From Nematostella vectensis (taxonomy: Eukaryota; Cnidaria; Anthozoa; Actiniaria; Edwardsiidae): a stretch of 64,000 bases of DNA. The DNA lies in contig NC_064034.1 in assembly GCF_932526225.1 (NCBI RefSeq), forward strand, positions 10,107,387-10,171,386, read 5' to 3'. This document shows, piece by piece, positions 1-12,299 of this stretch. Position 1 is the first letter of the stretch, and each line of letters starts with the position of its first letter. The position numbers and the translations under genes are program-made. The notes below the pieces were generated by a model, which saw only the letters and a program-made list of their open reading frames with translations, made no database searches and was not told the origin of the DNA.

Positions 1-783
1 CATGACCACCTCAAACGACGATCTTTACTCTCTACCTCCGTCAAATGGTATATCCCCGATACTGCGAACCCTCTATTCCCTTTACCCATTCCCGTGCTCT
101 CGGTCTGCATCATCACTCCCGCACACGGTATCCGTCAGTCTCCTTTGTTAAAAGGTAAACAAGCACACAAAAAATTGGTACTTTGCGTTGTGTCGTTTTA
201 CCTAATATGCACCTTGAGGGTGTGAACATAGCTTGCCACCCTTTGCAGCCACTTTTATTAGAAATGCTATTTTATTTAATATTTAGTCCTCCATTTAGCC
301 ATTTCAATGTCTTTGCGGCTACACTAAACGCGAGATTGGAAGCACTTAGGAAAACATGAATAAAATAATACATATTCTTAAATTTGCATTAAAATGCTTC
401 CCTAGGGCTAGCCAGAGGGTGAAAGATAATTAACTATATCGGATATCAAATAAATGCATCCGTTTGAAAATTGTTTTCATTTTATTTCGTGACATGAATC
501 TGAAGGTTAATTATTTAATTTGCTTTTTGTTTTGAAAACAACAATACCGAGGTTTCGCATCATTCAGGTTGCTTTGATAAAATCGTTGAAAAGCATGTAA
601 AACGCAATTTAGCTGGGCAAAGGCTAAAGTACTCTAAAATGTCAAGTGTCTTTACCCTAATCTAAGTGCTATTTACATTTATTTATATTCTCATTAAAAT
701 CTATATTGCCATATCCCAAAAACAATTTCAGACATTGCACTGGTCGCAATTGCTTTTCAAAATGAGGCATACAACTACACCTT

Positions 784-872
784 AACCTCGTTCTATGGTC
801 TCTTGGGTAATTTTCTATGGCGTCTAGTTGCTATATTAAAAAAATTACCCAAAAGACCCCAAAGACAAGGTT
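784..872. repeat. Short inverted repeat
   Basis: CTTGGGTAATTTT (803) faces AAAATTACCCAAAAG (842), with looser pairing outward to AACCTCGTT / ACAAGGTT. It is a small foldback-like structure. Confidence 0.6.
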
Positions 873-874
873 GA

Positions 875-2380
875 CCAGATTCGTTTATTTTGGAAACCAA
901 AGTGTGCCATTTCCCGCTTTTTTTAGGACGCACCAGTCCTTGCGCAACGGAACGTACAACACCTGAGACTACAACGCCGTGGCTCCCTTCCCGCTGTCAT
1001 GTCAGCCATGAGGCATCGCGGGCTCCCTAAAGTCCTGGAGGAAAGCCCTGCGCAGGCGCTCAAATGCCAAGAGGAGCCGGCACTCGTGGTACGACCGAAT
1101 CTCAAGATCCCGAGGCATCGAATGCGCTCCAGGAGTCTTGACGGGCAGCTAGGAACGCCTGCCCAGTTTGCACAATACAAGGTTCGAGGGAATTAATCAT
1201 TGTAGGACGTATCTAGAGAAAATGTAAGGATGGTGTACAGAGTGGTATCTCACTAACTTCTCAGGGCGATTGTCAAAATGGCATACTAAGCCACGGAAAC
1301 CATTCCTGCACATATCTCCTATTACCGGGGTGCCCGGGGTGCCAAGTGCGTGGTATTTCGTCACTCCATCTGGGTCCATCGGTTTTCATCCATAAACCGC
1401 AAAATCAACCACTTTCTTAATTAACTACCGGCCGGGGTCGAATTGATAGGGTGGGGTCCGGACCCCCCCTCCCCCTCTCTGACGATAACTTGTAAGATTA
1501 GCATCTGTAATTACGAGAGGTTAGAGGTGGGGTAAGGTGTCTAAACGTACAACTAGACAGCGAAAATCTGCGGCACCACGCACTCCAAGCTCACCCTGAT
1601 TTTGCACCTAAGAAAAATGTATCTGGCACCTGATCTAACTACTTTTTTAATATTTCAGATACGCAAGCTAATGGAGATGAAAAAAGAAAAAGAGTGACAC
1701 ATGAAAGTCACACCATGCCATGAACAACGTATCGAAATTCTTCAAAATAACAGTGGGCTGACGACGCGATAAGCTAACGCAAATACAACAACAAAAATAG
1801 TCTAGCCATAATGCCTTGCTTTCCCTGAATTTTCTCTATGTGGGGGTTTTTGAAAGATTAACAATAATCTAGACAGGCAAGGGTTAGGATATTCAATAAT
1901 TAGTATAAATCGACGTCTGTAGACAGTGTCACACGTACGCTTATTCTCTCGCAACTTGTTGTATAAAAAAAGCAAGGTGCATGCGCGTTTTGCACGTGTG
2001 ACACCTCCTAAGCAACTTGATATTCTCTTCTCAAAGTTAAACTTGAAGTAGGACGGACGTTTTTCTTCAAGTCGCGGCAATAACTTCGGGTGTGACGACA
2101 TGGGCGTACGCTTGACAAGTCTCAGCCAAATAGTAAACGCGTGACAGAGTCTTAAACAGGGCAGTATTTAGGCAACTTTTGCTTGAGCACATATATCTAT
2201 ACGAGATTGTCCAGTTTAACAGCTAAACGCAAATCTCGTGGAAACATGCATTAGCCACCACAAGTCAGAACTTGTGGACCAAGTTTAGTCAATGGAAAAA
2301 AAGTAGGCTCAAATTTGTGACAGTCATCATAACCGAATATAAAATAAAAACAGGAAAAACATTTTCTTGTGTGTTGTACA
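875..2380. other. Non-coding interval at the left end
   Basis: Only short frames with no family resemblance are seen, and no repeat structure stands out. Positions 1-780 are likewise without a recognised feature. Confidence 0.45.
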
Positions 2381-2383
2381 TTA

Positions 2384-2927
2384 AACATGAGGTTCCGCTA
2401 TAAAAGGGAAACTGGGAAAGCTCCTCCCAGCCCCGGGCTCAAATTCGCAATTATTAAATCAGAACACTGCCAAGCCAGCAGTCACAAATTATAAGTCTCC
2501 TGTAAAATTGCTTATCTCTGAGCCTCAGTCGGTTGGAATAAAACTATGTTTGCACAGGTAACAAGACAGTTGATTTAAGAGATTGATAAAGGTAATTTAC
2601 TTTCCACTCACGTGTTCGGTTCAAATTTTTAAATTTTGCGCTATCCATAAACTAACGCATCTATATAAATTAATATCGCGCTGTGATGAAAATGCTCGTA
2701 TTTTAGAGTGCGCACAGCTTGGTATAGCATTATTTTACTAAAAATTAAACCGTTTTAGATGGACAAATATTTAAATTTGGTTAACGATTTGAAATTTGAA
2801 TTTAGCGCTCAGAGCAATTATCCTGACATGTTGACACATTGACGGCTGATTGATAACTGATTGTTCTTGAGCCCAGGGCTGGGAGGAGCGTTCCCTTTTA
2901 TAGAGGAACCCCGTGTTTAAAAACGTA
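2384..2927. mobile_element. Foldback element of about 540 bp with 50-60 base ends
   Basis: Left blocks CTATAAAAGGGAA and GCTCCTCCCAGCCCCGGGCT are matched in reverse complement by AGCCCAGGGCTGGGAGGAGC and TTCCCTTTTATAG near 2872-2905. The interior is AT-rich and unrecognised. Confidence 0.8.
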
Positions 2928-3019
2928 TGTAAAACAGCCATAGAAGAGTACTGACACTTGAAGGAGAGATAAATATAAAATAATAAAATAAAATAAGCCA
3001 TACCTCCAGCAGGCCCGTA

Positions 3020-3215
3020 CCCAGTTGGGGGGGGGGGGGGGGGGTGCAGGGCCGAAGGTCCACTTTCGGTTCTAAATAGACGTGTTTTTTGTAGACAAAG
3101 TTATAAAGCATAAGCTAGATCACTCTGGTATGTAGTCAAATCCGACAATTAACGTCCCGTAGAAGTACTGCAAATGTATAAGGAAATCCCTTTTTGTTTT
3201 TTCGGGGGTGGTCAT
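3020..3215. repeat. Dispersed repeat starting in a G run, copy 1
   Basis: After a run of about 17 G residues come TAAATAGACGTG, GTAGACAAAGTTATAAAGCA and ATCCCTTTTTGTTTTTTCGG. The same order of blocks occurs at 54620-54775. Confidence 0.65.
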
Positions 3216-3587
3216 AGAAATCACTCTCAAAACCCATCCCCCCCACCGCACTCCCGGAAAAATTAGGTCCACTTTTTCGCATTTCGCACCCCCCCCTTGG
3301 TAAGGGCCTGTCCAGGCATAGCGCAGTTAAAAGATTTACAGCTAGGCCTGAGATTTTGGCCCCAACACCGCTATCCGAGCGAACTCTACGATACAATGGG
3401 GCCCAAGCGCCACCCAGCGGGGCAATTCCATTACTTTTGCGAGGGCCGACTATCGCTCAGTCGGCCAGCCATCCTTACATTTAAACGAGTAAAGCTTGGA
3501 GGTTTTGGAGTACCCAGGGTACCATCCAGTCATCTAGTGGTCTTTGTGGGTAAAGAAAAAAAAAGTAATGCGTGGCAATAAGAGCAG

Positions 3588-3716
3588 CGGCGTAGCCAGG
3601 ATTTTTAACAGGAGGGGGCTTAACAGTCTCTTTCAAGGCAGTTTCTCCTGTATTTTAGTTAATGTTTCATACATTTACTGTATTTTTGGCTACGCCTCTG
3701 AAGAGCGGCTGCTAAG
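3588..3716. mobile_element. Inverted-repeat element with GGCGTAGCCA ends
   Basis: AGAGCAGCGGCGTAGCCAGG at the left and TTGGCTACGCCTCTGAAGAG then CGGCTGCT at the right are imperfect inverted copies. It is a short non-autonomous element or remnant. Confidence 0.55.
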
Positions 3717-3857
3717 CAGACAAGGGCACAAAGTAAGTGAAAATTCTTTATCGGAGCTTATCGGAGTTATGGGCATCCTGTGTAGATAGTGATGGCATGG
3801 TGAGGACTGGGTCTGGGTCTCCGTCGCGCATGCGTTTTGCGTATTTAGCTTTTCAAG

Positions 3858-3895
3858 TTTTTCCCGCCAGATTACAACTCTTGCCGCCATTTTGA
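3858..3895 (+). promoter_or_regulatory. Probable ASF1 promoter with E2F-like and YY1-like sites
   Basis: About 120-160 bases before the ASF1 start codon lie TTTCCCGCC (3860-3868), a consensus E2F site, and GCCGCCATTTTG (3883-3894), which matches the YY1 core GCCATNTTG. S-phase histone chaperones are E2F targets in other animals, so the arrangement is plausible. Only the motifs are seen; the transcription start and factor binding are inferred. Confidence 0.5.
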
Positions 3896-4015
3896 TGCAA
3901 GCTATGTTGTTCGACTGAAAAACCGCTCAATTTACCATACAACTTCACTGGATCGCGTTAAAAAGATAAAATAGGGGTTCTTCAGAGTCGAGAAGAGACC
4001 TGAGTCCGTTTTGGA

Positions 4016-6445
4016 ATGGCAAAAGTGAATTTGATATCAGTGAATGTCCACGAAAATCCTACTAGCTTTCTAGCGCCGTTAAGATTCGAAGTGACGTTCG
4101 AATGCACTGAGGAGATAACAGACGGTAGGAAAACAAATAGTTGTAGTATGATACTGTACAATGAATTTCCGAAAGGCATATTTTTGTATTTTCCATGTAC
4201 ACGTTGTAAAGCACTTAAGTACATGAACGCGCGCGATCCAAACTGGTCTTTGCCATAGAACCCATGATGAGGAAAGTAAATATGGATGGCTTTGTACATT
4301 TTTGATTGTGGTATTTGTTTAATTGATGCATGTAGAAGAGTGTCCTCTAGATTGAGATCTTCAAGAGGTGGAAGTATTATCCATACATAAAAAGCCTGTT
4401 AGAGTGTATAAATAATTCATCATTTATACAACATAATAAGTGAAGTACAATGGAATTGGTAAAAAAGAACCCTCAAGGAAAGTGAAAAACAAGTTTGACT
4501 TAGGTTGTTTGAGTCCCATTTATCAGGGTTCCCCTGAGGGTCCCTTGTGTTTTGGCCTGATAATCTGTTTTCTGCTCAGACTTGGATTGGAAGATAATCT
4601 ATGTTGGGTCAGCGGAATGCTCAGACTATGACCAAGTCTTGGACTCAGTCCTGGTAGGGCCTGTACCCATCGGCAGACACATGTTTGTGTTTGAGGTGAG
4701 AGATCAAGTTAGATTTTCATATTTATCTACATTATTATTCGTATATTGATACGAATAAATGGTCACATTTGCGACTAGATTCTTAAGAATGCAACTAAAG
4801 AATATAATTTTGTCGCAAACAGTTGTCTGCAAATCCAATCATTTGAATTACGAAAAGCCAGACATTGATTAAATATTGATCAATAAACTTTTGCTTACCC
4901 TGCTAGCAGAGCTTTCTTCCTGTTTGTTTCTATCAGTTCACTTATTCGTGTCCCGAGTCTGTTCTTTCGCTTTCTCATTTGTTTGTATCGCAAGAGAAAC
5001 CTCTGCCGACAGCCGCTATCGAATTAGTTGTGAGCATTCTCTTCAAAAGTTCTGGAAATCTGATCGCTTGATTGTTTTAAAACATGACTGTGTTAATCAA
5101 TTCCTAAAAGCTATCACACCTCTGATAAAAAACAATCAGTTATACCATGTGACTACCTCCAAAAACTTGGAGGTGATTAATGCGCATGCTCAATGGGATT
5201 TGATAGCAGCTGTCGGCAGAGGTTTCACAAACGAATGGACACGGATAAGGGAACTGATAGAAACAAACAAGAAAAAGCTCTGCTAGCATGGTAGTGATTC
5301 CTTAGCCATAAGATAAGATCACCTGTAAAAAGTATATGTACCATTAGTATGGTACACAATTGAGCTAGGCTTTTCTAATTTGCAGCAGAAATTTGAACTG
5401 TGTGACCAAACACTTGAAAGTAGTTGCATACATGTTCCTTTGAAGACTGGTGAATTTAAAGTCTGGTAGGGTTATTTTCTGTTAAAAATGATTAGAAACT
5501 TCAATACACCAAGAATGGACTTAAAAATTACACCTAGTATTTTCCAATAAGCAACACATTTACAGTTGATTCAGATAAAAAAGTAAATGTAACTGTATGT
5601 TTCTGTAGTGTACAAAACCTTTTTACATTGAAGTCATGTTACTTTTTTCAGGCTAATCCCCCCGACCCCAAGAAGATTCTTGATCAGGACATATTAGGAG
5701 TCACTGTCCTGCTTCTAACATGTTCCTACAGGGAAAGAGAGTTCGTTCGTGTGGGATATTATGTCAATAATGAATATAACAATGAGGAAATGAAAGAAAA
5801 CCCACCATCAAAACCAGTTATTGAAATGGTAAGCTCCACCAAATAAGTAACTGTAAATACTTGTTTTAATGGCCAGCTTCCAATAAAAGCACTTTGCTTA
5901 AATAAGAAATAAGAACCCCCTAAGGAGCAAAATAAGCACCTCTCATATGAACGCCCTACTCCCAAGAAATGTAAGGATGAATATAAGGACATTTTAACAC
6001 CTACAAGTTACTCTTTCTCGTTGTCCTACACCGAAAGACGCATACTGAACTATTTGTGGGAAATAATTCTTGTTTAATTTCTTACTATTTGATGATTTCT
6101 TAAGTATTCAGGGTACTGAAACAAGTACTTACAGTACTTGAGAAAATGGTCAGATATATAGCATATTAGGAACAAATATGAGAGTAGGTTGATTTATGGA
6201 TTTTAACTCCCATACTATGTATTTCTAATAAACTGTCACATTTAAAGGCACATACTTCTAGGCTTTCCCTTCTAGTTGATTTTGTGCAGATTTAGAACCA
6301 CAAATTTAGCACATTTTTTAAAACCTACCAATACAATTATTGTTGTATTTTAAGGCAATTAATTTGTTTTCTCTTACAGTTGCAGAGAAACATATTATTA
6401 TCAGAACCAAGAGTAACAAGATTCAATATCAACTGGGATGACTAG
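4016..6445 (+). CDS. ASF1: ASF1 histone H3-H4 chaperone (four exons)
   Basis: Anti-silencing function 1 binds the H3-H4 dimer in the nucleus and hands it to CAF-1 or HIRA during replication-coupled or replication-independent nucleosome assembly. Exons are 4016-4124, 4580-4695, 5652-5828 and 6380-6445, with GT/AG junctions (phases 1, 0, 0) that keep one frame of 155 residues. The start has a good context (GGAATGG) and the protein opens [11 protein letters not shown], as in the family. Family hallmarks seen are RFEVTFEC in exon 1, [12 protein letters not shown] and [18 protein letters not shown] in exon 2, and [16 protein letters not shown] and NPPSKP in exon 3. Exon 4 gives [11 protein letters not shown] and then a stop. 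From family knowledge, metazoan ASF1 proteins carry a phosphorylated tail after this immunoglobulin-like core; here the stop falls at the end of the core, so the tail is absent. A polyadenylation signal candidate (AATAAA) lies near 7354. Identification is very secure. Confidence 0.97.
4899..5289. mobile_element. Foldback MITE inside ASF1 intron 2
   Basis: The segment begins TGCTAGCAGAGCTTTC and ends with the near-exact reverse complement GAAAAAGCTCTGCTAGCA. The arms stay complementary for well over 100 bases inward: CTCTGCCGACAGCCGCTATC at about 5002-5021 pairs with a copy near 5200-5225. This makes a long hairpin of about 390 bp typical of a non-autonomous foldback element. It happens to be open for about 136 codons on the plus strand, but that frame lacks an ATG at its start and resembles no family I know. 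No target duplication is evident. Confidence 0.75.
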
Positions 6446-9400
6446 ATAGTCTGTGCAATAGTATGTTATGTAGTTGGACAAGTAGCAGAATACTGTATGT
6501 ATGATATACAAAGACTGGGCAATCACTGTAGATTATCTACAACACATGACATTACATATTTTGTAGAGTTTCTTGCAACTTTTATTAAAAAAAGGCTATT
6601 ACAATATTACTCTATGATACTCAACTTTACTGTAATATCCAGGAAACAGTCATTCAGTGTCGTGTCTGTTTTAACTAGGTTTTAAAATTTCCCTGGCTTT
6701 TGGCTTTTTCTTAAGACAAATATGTGGCCTCTTAGTGAATATGAGCAATTGATACTTTTTTTGGTACCCACATGCAAAAATATAATTATATTTTTTAAAG
6801 GAAATTAATGATAAAACTGTTCTTGATTGAATGTATAAAAAAAACTATACTTTAGCGCTCCAGTTGTGACACAAATTTGAATCAAGGCATCAGCTCAGAA
6901 AAAGCCAGGATTGAAACCACACTTGCCCTCCTGTTCTTCCATCTAGATCTGTAGCCTCACTCTGTGTATTCTGGATTACAGGTTTCATAACCTTGTCTCA
7001 TGCTTTTTTTTTCTCAAAATGATATGTTTTTAGACTTCAGTCAGTGAACACAAGTATAAGATAAAAAATAGCAAGACCCTTGATTATCCAGATTTGCTAA
7101 GTCAAAGAGCAAATCAGACAAAGGACAGATATCTGGAAAATCAGTGTGGGGCTTCAGTGATATCATTTTTGTAAAGCGTTTCACGGCATAACCAGGATTT
7201 TAAACAGGCTCCTCTTTGCTATCCCCCTGCTATTCAACACTGATAAGAGTGGTACTGGAGCCCTTATGGGAATGCCACTGAGTTTCACTAATTTCTTAAC
7301 TTGCTGTACTCAGCAGATGTATAGAAAATGTAAGAACATGATTACATTCATCAATAAAGTATTTGTACATAAACCTTTAATTTCATGATGTGTGTATACA
7401 GGGAGGGGTGTCCCAAAGGGGCACAAATATAGAATTTCGGTCTGACCCCCCTCAAACTGACACAGTAACTGCCACATTTGTTTCTCAGCAACAACAGGGT
7501 AGCCTATCCCATCCCTTCTCCAAACTACAAATACCCCCCCCCCCCCCCCCCAAAAAAAAAAAAAAAAAAGTTGGTCAAGAAAAAAGGGAAAAAAACAATG
7601 TTGAACATTTCCAATGTTTTCCTAAGGGAACATCTCGCTGGCTCTGTCACCCCTACAATATCGATTGGAAATGCTAGGTTTCTAAACAGTTTTGCTATTT
7701 CGTTTTCTATAAATGGCGTAGATAGAGGCTTCTAAAGTATGGGTTTCCTGTGCCTCTGCCTCGTTATGAAGTTTGAGTCGACGGTGAATCGCCAACTATG
7801 AAACGCAGTGTGCGTTCGCATGTTTATGTGAACAAGAAAGCCCGCATTGCGAATGATTTCCTCTTAATGACGGCTACCTCCCTTTAGAAGAACTACTGTT
7901 TTGATGGGTAAAGGTAAGAAAAACCTGAGATCCAGTTATAACTCACGAGAAATAGATCTAGTAACTTTGTCTTTACATAGTTTGATGATGATTGTCTTTA
8001 TGAGCATCGGCGCGAAATTCAACTTTTGGCGAAGGTCGACGAGAATTAGCAAATGTTTCTTTTAGCACTGGCCGAACGATTCGATCGATGCATAGATTTT
8101 TTTTTTAGACACGTATTTGATAGAAAATTCTCTTTCTACTAAATCATTATTGGAAATTATCCTTTGCAAAGAATGGGATACGGGGAGAGTGGGGCCAGGG
8201 TCATTTGTGGGGCGAGGGTAAGGTTTACAAGGGTGTGGTAACATTAGGGGGAGGTGCTACAGAATTTCTATTCATCGCTGCCCACAATCTGTTATCGATG
8301 TTTCTAGTCCTGGCTTTAAATAAATGCCCCTCCCCAAAAAACTCAGGGATGTCTTGAATTTTGCCCTGAGGCTGCACTAATGGAGTGGGAAATGCAGTAA
8401 TAATTTGCACTTTTAAAAGAATCTGGGGTTCGGCGGCCCAGTGCATCCCTTAGGTACACACCTAAACGTCTGCAAGTATCCAGAACATTGTCACCACAAG
8501 AATATGTCTGGTACTGATGATATTTTATTACCCATTGAATGTACAGTTTACTTCTGTGTTTCTTGGTGTATATACAAACTTATTGTCTCCAAGACTTGTT
8601 AAAACATGTTACAGCTTGACTGTTTGAATATTTTGCAAGTGAATTTTTGAACAAACATTCCATAAATTTCAGCATTCCCGTTTTAACTGGTTGTGCTGTA
8701 ACCACTTCCAAATTCTTTTCCAGAGTAGTCTCTTATAATCCTTAAAATATTGTTCTTAAATCAGAGTATACTCATCAATTTCACAGTAAATAAACACCGA
8801 CCCATTACCCAAATTTTAGTACTCAAGAAGCATAATTTACAAAGGTATTGTTGAAAAAATTTGTTGTTATACTAACCTACCAAGTATTTTTGCTTGTTTT
8901 ATTCTGCTTGTATATCTGGTTGTTATGTCCCTTAACCACCACAGTGCTTTCCAATTTATTGTGAGAGCTGTAGGCCCTAATTATTATTTTGTGAAGTCTG
9001 ACTTATTTTCTGCTTGGAAAATATACATAGCAACCAGACAATGTGCTGAATACATATAATACCAGACCAGGACAGGGGTTTTATTAGGATTTCTTTAAAA
9101 AAGTATAAACTATTTTGGTTGTGATTACCAACACCCATATTTGTGATATCTAATGATCTGTCTCATTATATTTATGCCTTTTAATCGTATTAAATTTTTC
9201 TTGTTAAGCATGGCAAGCATGGCCAGCATGTTTTGTATGTTTTTATTTTTATGATCCGATGAATACAAAAAATTGGTTTGACCTTTGGGGGAGGGGTGGC
9301 ATCCATGTTGGACCAGCCAATATTCCACAGAGAGGGAGGTAGGGGGTGTTCCTTTATAAGGGACAATTAATCCAATCAACTCTATGTCACCTACTTGGGC

Positions 9401-9500
9401 AGCTTTTAGAAATGCCTTTTCTTGTGTCATAGCCCTATATTTCCGTTTCACACAAGGCGATGCTGTCAGCGAATGCTGGCTTTTTGCGCTGACCTTCAAT
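6446..9500. other. Intergenic interval after ASF1
   Basis: It probably starts with the ASF1 3-prime UTR, given the AATAAA near 7354. A C run followed by an A run occurs at 7534-7570. Frames of up to about 126 codons exist but show no recognisable domain or splice context. No gene is called. Confidence 0.5.
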
Positions 9501-9501
9501 G

Positions 9502-12299
9502 TCACACAAGGATGCTGTCACGGCGAATGCTAGCTTTCCGTGAGAACTGCGGCCTCGGAGTCGGTGGTGACTGCACGGGTGACAGCGTTCCCGGCGAACT
9601 TAGCGGTATTAATTCAGGATCACGTGGTACTCGGCCTGAGTCATGTGACATAGACCTCAAGTCACGTGGGATTGTTCTTGGAGCGTGCAGCGTTGGCGCT
9701 GATTCCCGGTGTTTCAACATTCCAGGTTTTCTAGGCGGCGAATCACTAGGCTTTAGAATAGAATCAAGTTGTTTAAGTGACGGGTCACGCGCACATTGGC
9801 AAGTACACGGAACTTTATTTGGATTAGGCGTCAGTTGAAGCTTTTCTCCCTCTGCGAACCCAAAGCTGTGGCGACCACCAATCTGTAGCCTGTTGGGTGA
9901 TTTTTGATACCCACTGTCCGAATTATTTGAGGTAACAGTCGAGTCCGCCTGACTTGTCCGGCAAGCAAGGACGGTCGGCAAGCTCTGAAACTCGACATCG
10001 AACTTCCTTCTCTTGGTAGGGAGCTTGAGCTGAGCCTGGGCAAGATTATAGTACAGGGAGAAAGTGCTGCCGATGACAGACGCCGAGGTTGACAAGATGA
10101 TCACGCCGCAGATGGATGCGATTCCGCCGATGACTTTCCCCATAAATGAAGTCGGCACCATGTCCCCATATCCTATAGTTGTCATGGTGATTAGGCCCCA
10201 CCACACGGAATTAGGTACGTTATAAAACTGAGCCTTGGACTTATCGCTACCCCAGCGCTTCTCCGAGTACAGCACAAGGCTGGAGAACACGATGACTGGA
10301 ATCATGAGAATGATGAGAAGAATCATGAGGTGTTGTCGGCTCGCCTTGACCGTTTTGGTCAAGATTTGAAGGTCATAGAGGAGCTTGAAGAAGCGGAAAA
10401 TCCGCACGATCCGCATGGTGTTAAGCACATCAAGCACGAAGGACTTCTCCATGGCAAGCATCAGGTACAGTGGGATGATGACGATCAGGTCGATCCAGTT
10501 CTGTAGCGTCAAGATGAACTTTAGCTTGCTTGGACAGAACACTAGTCTTAGGAGAAACTCAAGGGTGAACCAACCCGTACAGACGGAGTCGATGATCATG
10601 AGAACATAGCGGGGGACGTCCGATACCGGCATGTCTACGCGCTCAAAGTCTAAAACACAAAAGAAAGACAGTCACGCTTTATATCAATGATAGCACGTGT
10701 GCTGCCACAAACGTCACGTGTGCATTCAGGGATATCACCTGTGCAAGTCATGGAGATCATGTGTGCTGTCACAAACGTCACGTGCGCATTCACGGACATA
10801 CGTGGGCAGTCATGAATATCACGTGTGCAGTCACGAACATCGTGTGTTGTCGTGGATATCACGTGTGCAATCACGGACATCAGGTGTGCCGTCACGGACA
10901 TCACGTGAACAATCTTTGTATAGCTCTCTAATCTACCAGCTTGGTTACTTACAGTATGACTTTGTAGTGGTGTTACCATGCGTTGCGTTACGCGTCACGT
11001 TTCGCGTGACGGTCTTGGAGTCGCCCTTGAACATTTCTACAGTCCAGATGCAAATGGTGAAGATTGAAACGACTATGAAAGCAAGCGAGACCCATGCGAA
11101 AACCTAAGGAATATACAAATAAACAAATAAAATTGAGATCAGGTGATCCCATAGTGATATATTTGGTTAGTAATAAATACAACTGATACGTCATTGAGAT
11201 AGGATGATATAAGAAATCGGACAGTGATATTTCAACCATACAAATTGATAGATGAAATGGAGGGATATTTGAGCGGGTTTTAGCAGATGTGAATAATTGC
11301 AAGGGGAAAAAACATGCTACTTGGCAACTGGCCTACACGTTGTGTTCGTAATTTTGAGTTTTAAATAAGGATTCACTATATTTTTGATTTTCTTATTAAT
11401 TTTATCTTTGTTGTTTTTTTAAAGGACAACAAGAAAGTATATTTTCTCTCCAACAAATCTCTGGATTTGTTTTTATTTTTGCACGACCCCAAATTTTTTT
11501 GAACCCGCACTTTTGCCCAAAATCATCCTCCTTTTCGCAATATATTGCAATATGTAATATTTTGCAACATTGTTGCCATGTTCTTTATTATCAATGTGCA
11601 TTATGACACCGTAAATTATCATAATGCTTATTCTTTGAAGGAGTTCTTGCGTTTATAAAAGAAACACAATTTCTATAATTGTATCAAATTGCGTCTTAGA
11701 TGATTGTTGTAATGGATATATTATGTGGTGGTCACGAAAAGGAGTACCTTTGCTGTAGAAGAAGAATACGGCTCGTCGAGGATTTCCCAGACTATTGGTT
11801 GATGTCGCTGCCACCATGAAAGATTCGGGTCATCATAGTGCACTTTCCTACGTTCTTCATCTTCGTCGTATCTCGGGCGGAAATCCAGCGCTTTGAGGCT
11901 CTCTTGTGCATCCCTATGCTTGGTGTAGTTACTCCAACAGCATGATTCCATCTGCTGCTCGTCTATGCCCCAGTAAGCAAGCTCTTGCTCAAACAGAGGA
12001 CCACAGACGTTACGGGGACAGTGCAGTTTTCCGGTTTGCAAATAGTTCAGAACCTGCGCGAAAACGGCAGGATGCCGATCGAAGAAGTATTCTCCGGATT
12101 CCTCGTCGTAGTCTAGCTTGATTTTATTCTCGGTGATTTTAGACAAAGGTAGATCTGTGATGTTTTTCAGAGTGCTAAGGTACGGCTCAAATCGCTTGCC
12201 GCCACAGTTAATGACGACACGATCACGGTGATCCTTGGAAGACTTGAAACTCTGCGTTTCTCGACGAGAAAACGTCTCCCTTCGATCCGTTGGGGGCAT
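9502..12299 (-). CDS. Kv channel subunit A, Shaw/Kv3 type, no S6 proline
   Basis: This is an alpha subunit of a plasma-membrane voltage-gated K+ channel. Exons are 12299-11748 (T1), 11103-10953 (S1) and 10649-9502 (S2 to C-terminus), joined in phases 0 and 1 to give 616 residues. The T1 domain shows HX5CX20CC, the zinc-binding signature of Shab, Shal and Shaw channels, and GPLFEQELAYWGID matches Shaw. S1 is near residues 187-207, followed by a loop with three N-glycosylation sequons (NVT, NAT, NTT). S4 (about 307-325) has only R-R-R-K. The filter TTIGYGD is at about 391-397. The S6 bend reads STSAS (421-425), with neither proline of the PXP motif, whereas true Shaw channels have PVP. The tail of about 165 residues is rich in Ser, Pro and Arg and ends in ILV. 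It is the most diverged of the four neighbours and may be a modulatory subunit. Confidence 0.9.
10688..10915. repeat. Minisatellite of about 21 bp in intron 2 of Kv gene A
   Basis: About ten diverged units resembling ATCACGTGTGCAGTCACGGAC fill most of the 303-base intron between the S1 and S2 exons. Several units contain the palindrome CACGTG, an E-box core. Confidence 0.85.

Noticed and set aside
4876-5286. 136-codon plus-strand frame between ASF1 exons 2 and 3
   Set aside because: It begins with TTG and coincides with the two arms of a foldback element; ASF1 splices cleanly across it.
7390-7735. Overlapping plus-strand frames with PPPPKKKK
   Set aside because: They are created by C and A homopolymer runs.
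9125-9505. 126-codon minus-strand frame below Kv A
   Set aside because: No similarity to any family known to me, and it overlaps the end of the Kv A coding exon in another frame; probably 3-prime UTR.
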